Positions 5,706 through 7,906 of a stretch of 7,906 nt of DNA are shown one piece after another (the first letter of the stretch is position 1; each line of letters begins with the position of its first letter). This stretch comes from Acidobacteriota bacterium. GTDB lineage: Bacteria > Acidobacteriota > Aminicenantia > Aminicenantales > Saccharicenantaceae. The notes beneath the pieces were generated by a model. The model was not told the origin of the DNA. It saw nothing but the letters and a program-made list of their open reading frames with translations, and searched no databases. The stretch is taken from NCBI GenBank assembly GCA_003476685.1, contig DMVN01000074.1, forward strand, positions 285-8,190, written 5' to 3'. A program made the position numbers and the translations under genes.

Positions 5706-5745
5706 ATTTTCCTCTGATATTTTAGATATCTGCTGGCGGCCATCC

Positions 5746-5774
5746 TTGAAATTTAAAGCCCGAAAGTGTATATT
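5746..5774 (+). promoter_or_regulatory. Sigma-70-type promoter for ppdK
   Basis: TTGAAA (5746-5751, 5 of 6) and TATATT (5769-5774, 5 of 6) are separated by exactly 17 bp. The expected transcription start is near 5781, about 32 nt before the ppdK ATG. The upstream gene ends at 5705 with no clear terminator, so read-through from the aminotransferase unit is also possible. Confidence 0.6.
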
Positions 5775-5775
5775 T

Positions 5776-5789
5776 TCTTGAATTCAAGA
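5776..5789. repeat. 14-bp perfect palindrome at the predicted ppdK transcription start
   Basis: TCTTGAATTCAAGA reads the same on both strands. It begins 2 bp after the -10 box and covers the predicted start site, a classical operator location. Which regulator would bind is unknown. Confidence 0.55.
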
Positions 5790-5812
5790 TGGCCTTAGAA
5801 GGAGAGAGTATT

Positions 5813-7906
5813 ATGGCAAAAAAGTATGTGTATTTCTTCGGACCCGGTGTGGCCGAGGGTAACAAGGACATGAAGGACATCCTTGGCGGCAAGGGCGCTA
5901 ACCTGGCTGAGATGGCCAGCATTGGCCTCCCCGTTCCCCCCGGTTTTACCATCTCCACCGAGGTTTGCAACCTGTTTTTTAAGGCAGGAAATAAGGTTCC
6001 GAAGGACGTGGAACAACAGATAATGACCAGCCTGAAAAGGCTGGAAAAAACCGCCGGGCAGAAATTCGGAGACCCGGTCAATCCCCTGCTGGTGTCGGTC
6101 AGGTCCGGAGCCAAGTTCAGCATGCCCGGGATGATGGATACCATCCTCAACCTGGGCCTCAATGATAAGACGGTTGAAGGCCTGGCCAGGAAAACCGGCA
6201 ACCGCCGTTTTGCCCTGGACTGCTACCGCCGCCTGATTCACATGTTCGGCGACGTCGTCCTGGACATCCCCAAGAAGAAATTTGAGGAGATTCTCCGGGC
6301 TCGCAAGGAAGCCAGCGGCATTCAGTACGACCACGAACTTACCGAAAAGACCCTGGAAGAAATCATCGCCGGCTACAGAAAGCTGGTGGCGGCTGAAACC
6401 GGCCGGGACTTTCCCCAGGATGTTCTGGACCAGCTGCGGCTGGCTATTGCCGCGGTTTTCAAGTCCTGGCACAATCCCAGAGCCATCACCTACCGCCGCA
6501 AGTACCATATCCCCGAGAACCTGGGAACGGCGGTGAATGTCCAGCAGATGGTTTTCGGTAATTACGGTCCGACCTCGGCTACGGGTGTCGGTTTTACTCG
6601 CAACCCGGCTACTGGAGAAAAAGAGCTCTACGGTGAGTACCTGGTCAATGCCCAGGGAGAAGACGTAGTGGCCGGCATTCGCACCCCGGCTCCCCTTAAA
6701 AACCTGGAAAAAGAAATGCCCGAAGTTTTCAAGAAGCTGGTGACGGTGGTCAAACGGCTGGAAAAGCATTACGGCGACGTCCAGGATTTCGAGTTCACCA
6801 TTCAGGAAGGCAAGCTCTACATGCTGCAGACCCGCAACGGCAAGAGGACCGGCATGGCTGCGGTCAAGATCGCAGTGGACCTGGTGGAAGAGGGCCTGAT
6901 CACCAGAGAACAGGCTCTGCTCAAGGTGGAGCCCGAAGCTCTCAACCAGCTGTTGCACCCGATATTTGACCTGAAGGAAAAAGCCAAACATCCGCTCCTG
7001 GCCCGGGGTCTGGCGGCTTCTCCCGGAGCGGCCACCGGTCAGATTGTGTTCACGGCCAACGAGGCGGTGGCCTGGGCCAAAGAGGGTAAGAAAGTCATCC
7101 TGGTCAGAGAAGAGACTTCTCCGGACGATATCCATGGAATGAGCGCGGCCCAGGGAATTCTCACCGCCACCGGTGGTATGACTTCGCATGCGGCCGTGGT
7201 TGGCCGGCAGATGGGCAAACCGGCCGTAGTCGGCTGCGGCGCCATCAAGGTGCAGGAAGAGGAAAAAGCCTTCTACATTGACGGCAGAAAATTCAGCGAA
7301 GGCCAGTGGATTTCTATAGACGGCTCGACCGGTGAAGTGCTGGAAGGCGAAATTCCAACCAGACCGTCCGAGATTCTTCAGGTAGTCAGGGGTTCCTTAA
7401 AGCCGCAGGAGTCCAGGCTTTATCAATATTTCTCCAAACTGCTGTCCTGGGCCGATAAATCACGGCGCCTGGGAGTCAGGGCCAATTCCGACACCCCGGC
7501 TGACGCCAAAATCGCCTTTGCCTTCGGGGCCGAGGGTATCGGGCTGGCCCGGACTGAACACATGTTCTTTGGACCAGAACGCCTGCCCATCGTGAAAGAA
7601 ATGATCCTGGCCGAGACCGAGGAGGCCAGGCGCCAGGCCCTGGCCAAGCTCCTGCCCTTCCAGAAGCAGGACTTTTACGAATTTTTCAAGGAAATGAAGG
7701 GTCATCCGGTGACCATCAGAACCATAGACCCGCCGTTGCACGAATTCCTGCCCCGGAAAGAAGACCTGATGGTTGAGCTGGCCGTTCTCAAGGCTACCAA
7801 CGGTTCGCCCGATAAGATTGCCGAGCTGGAGAAATTGCTGGCCCGGGTTAAAGCCCTGTCCGAGTTCAACCCCATGCTCGGCCACCGCGGCTGCCGTCTC
7901 GGCATC
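5813..7906 (+). CDS. ppdK: Pyruvate, phosphate dikinase, 3' end outside window
   Basis: PPDK interconverts pyruvate + ATP + Pi and PEP + AMP + PPi through a phosphohistidine. 698 codons are present; family members run to about 870-910 residues, so the end of the C-terminal barrel is missing. The N-terminal ATP-grasp domain shows GGKGANLAEM with Lys27 and VRSGAKFSMPGMMD with Arg97. The central swinging domain has GGMTSHAAVVGR with catalytic His459 and Thr457, the residue phosphorylated by PPDK regulatory proteins where these occur. The PEP/pyruvate domain has GLARTEHMF (Arg580) and RTIDPPLHEF (Arg636), and the frame is cut just after NPMLGHRGCR. The start at 5813 has GGAG 8 nt upstream. An in-frame ATG at 5789 would add eight residues but lacks a ribosome binding site and lies within the palindrome. 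Own promoter likely. Identification is secure. Confidence 0.96.
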   Translation, partial: MAKKYVYFFGPGVAEGNKDMKDILGGKGANLAEMASIGLPVPPGFTISTEVCNLFFKAGNKVPKDVEQQIMTSLKRLEKTAGQKFGDPVNPLLVSVRSGAKFSMPGMMDTILNLGLNDKTVEGLARKTGNRRFALDCYRRLIHMFGDVVLDIPKKKFEEILRARKEASGIQYDHELTEKTLEEIIAGYRKLVAAETGRDFPQDVLDQLRLAIAAVFKSWHNPRAITYRRKYHIPENLGTAVNVQQMVFGNYGPTSATGVGFTRNPATGEKELYGEYLVNAQGEDVVAGIRTPAPLKNLEKEMPEVFKKLVTVVKRLEKHYGDVQDFEFTIQEGKLYMLQTRNGKRTGMAAVKIAVDLVEEGLITREQALLKVEPEALNQLLHPIFDLKEKAKHPLLARGLAASPGAATGQIVFTANEAVAWAKEGKKVILVREETSPDDIHGMSAAQGILTATGGMTSHAAVVGRQMGKPAVVGCGAIKVQEEEKAFYIDGRKFSEGQWISIDGSTGEVLEGEIPTRPSEILQVVRGSLKPQESRLYQYFSKLLSWADKSRRLGVRANSDTPADAKIAFAFGAEGIGLARTEHMFFGPERLPIVKEMILAETEEARRQALAKLLPFQKQDFYEFFKEMKGHPVTIRTIDPPLHEFLPRKEDLMVELAVLKATNGSPDKIAELEKLLARVKALSEFNPMLGHRGCRLGI

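Larger units (their letters stand above)
5738..5794. repeat. Imperfect long inverted repeat in the ppdK leader/promoter
   Basis: The left arm at 5738-5750 (GGCCATCCTTGAA) pairs with the right arm at 5783-5794 (TTCAAGATGGCC) over 12 bp with one extra C in the left arm. The loop is about 32 nt. The left arm includes most of the proposed -35 box. The right arm overlaps a second palindrome at 5776-5789, so the two structures cannot form together. It sits just upstream of the ppdK ribosome binding site. Confidence 0.6.

Noticed and set aside
5711..5730. GATAT/ATATC repeat as a terminator after the MauE-like gene
   Set aside because: The arms are only 5 bp, AT-only apart from the ends, and no T-run follows. 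Too weak to call.
5795..7189. 464-codon open frame on the - strand opposite ppdK
   Set aside because: It lies wholly antisense to the well-conserved ppdK coding sequence, has no recognisable domain or ribosome binding site, and is the usual shadow of a GC-rich gene.

Overview
This window looks like ordinary chromosomal DNA from a moderately GC-rich, probably anaerobic bacterium. Three things suggest anaerobic energy economy. The dihydroorotate dehydrogenase is the two-subunit, NAD-linked type (PyrD class 1B with the Fe-S flavoprotein PyrK). The window also encodes a pyrophosphate-linked pyruvate, phosphate dikinase and a transmembrane redox-protein/rhodanese pair. I cannot name the taxon from sequence alone. 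An uncultivated anaerobic lineage such as Candidatus Aminicenantes is a weakly held guess. There are no phage, transposon, CRISPR, rRNA or tRNA signatures.

Left part (1-3299): the tail of a Yip1-type multi-membrane-span protein on the + strand runs into the 3' end of pyrF on the - strand, and the two coding regions overlap tail to tail by 27 bp. Reading leftward from about 3300, the - strand carries a pyrimidine cluster pyrK-pyrD-(about 300 bp)-pyrF. pyrK and pyrD overlap by a few bases and are probably translationally coupled. PyrDK oxidises dihydroorotate to orotate using NAD+, and PyrF performs the last step to UMP. The orotate phosphoribosyltransferase between them (PyrE) is not in the window. 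The 298-bp gap between pyrD and pyrF is the least explained stretch. It holds several hairpins and a partly repeated 11-bp motif and no convincing gene.

Middle (3300-5705): a 266-bp divergent intergenic region carries a good + strand promoter (perfect TATAAT) and small inverted repeats. It drives a tight three-gene unit: a class I/II PLP aminotransferase of the aspartate aminotransferase type, a membrane-anchored single-domain rhodanese (6-nt gap), and a four-helix MauE/DoxX-type membrane protein with a CxC pair (11-nt overlap). The last two suggest a small membrane-associated sulfur or thiol redox module.

Right part (5706-7906): a 107-bp intergenic region has a near-consensus promoter (TTGAAA-17-TATATT). 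This promoter is interwoven with a 14-bp perfect palindrome and a longer imperfect inverted repeat. It precedes ppdK, of which the first 698 codons are present before the window ends. PPDK interconverts pyruvate and PEP and is typical of anaerobes that use PPi-dependent glycolysis or gluconeogenesis.

The gene content is conventional. The more unusual signals are non-coding: the pyrD-pyrF gap and the ppdK control region. The rhodanese/MauE pair linked to an aminotransferase is a third.
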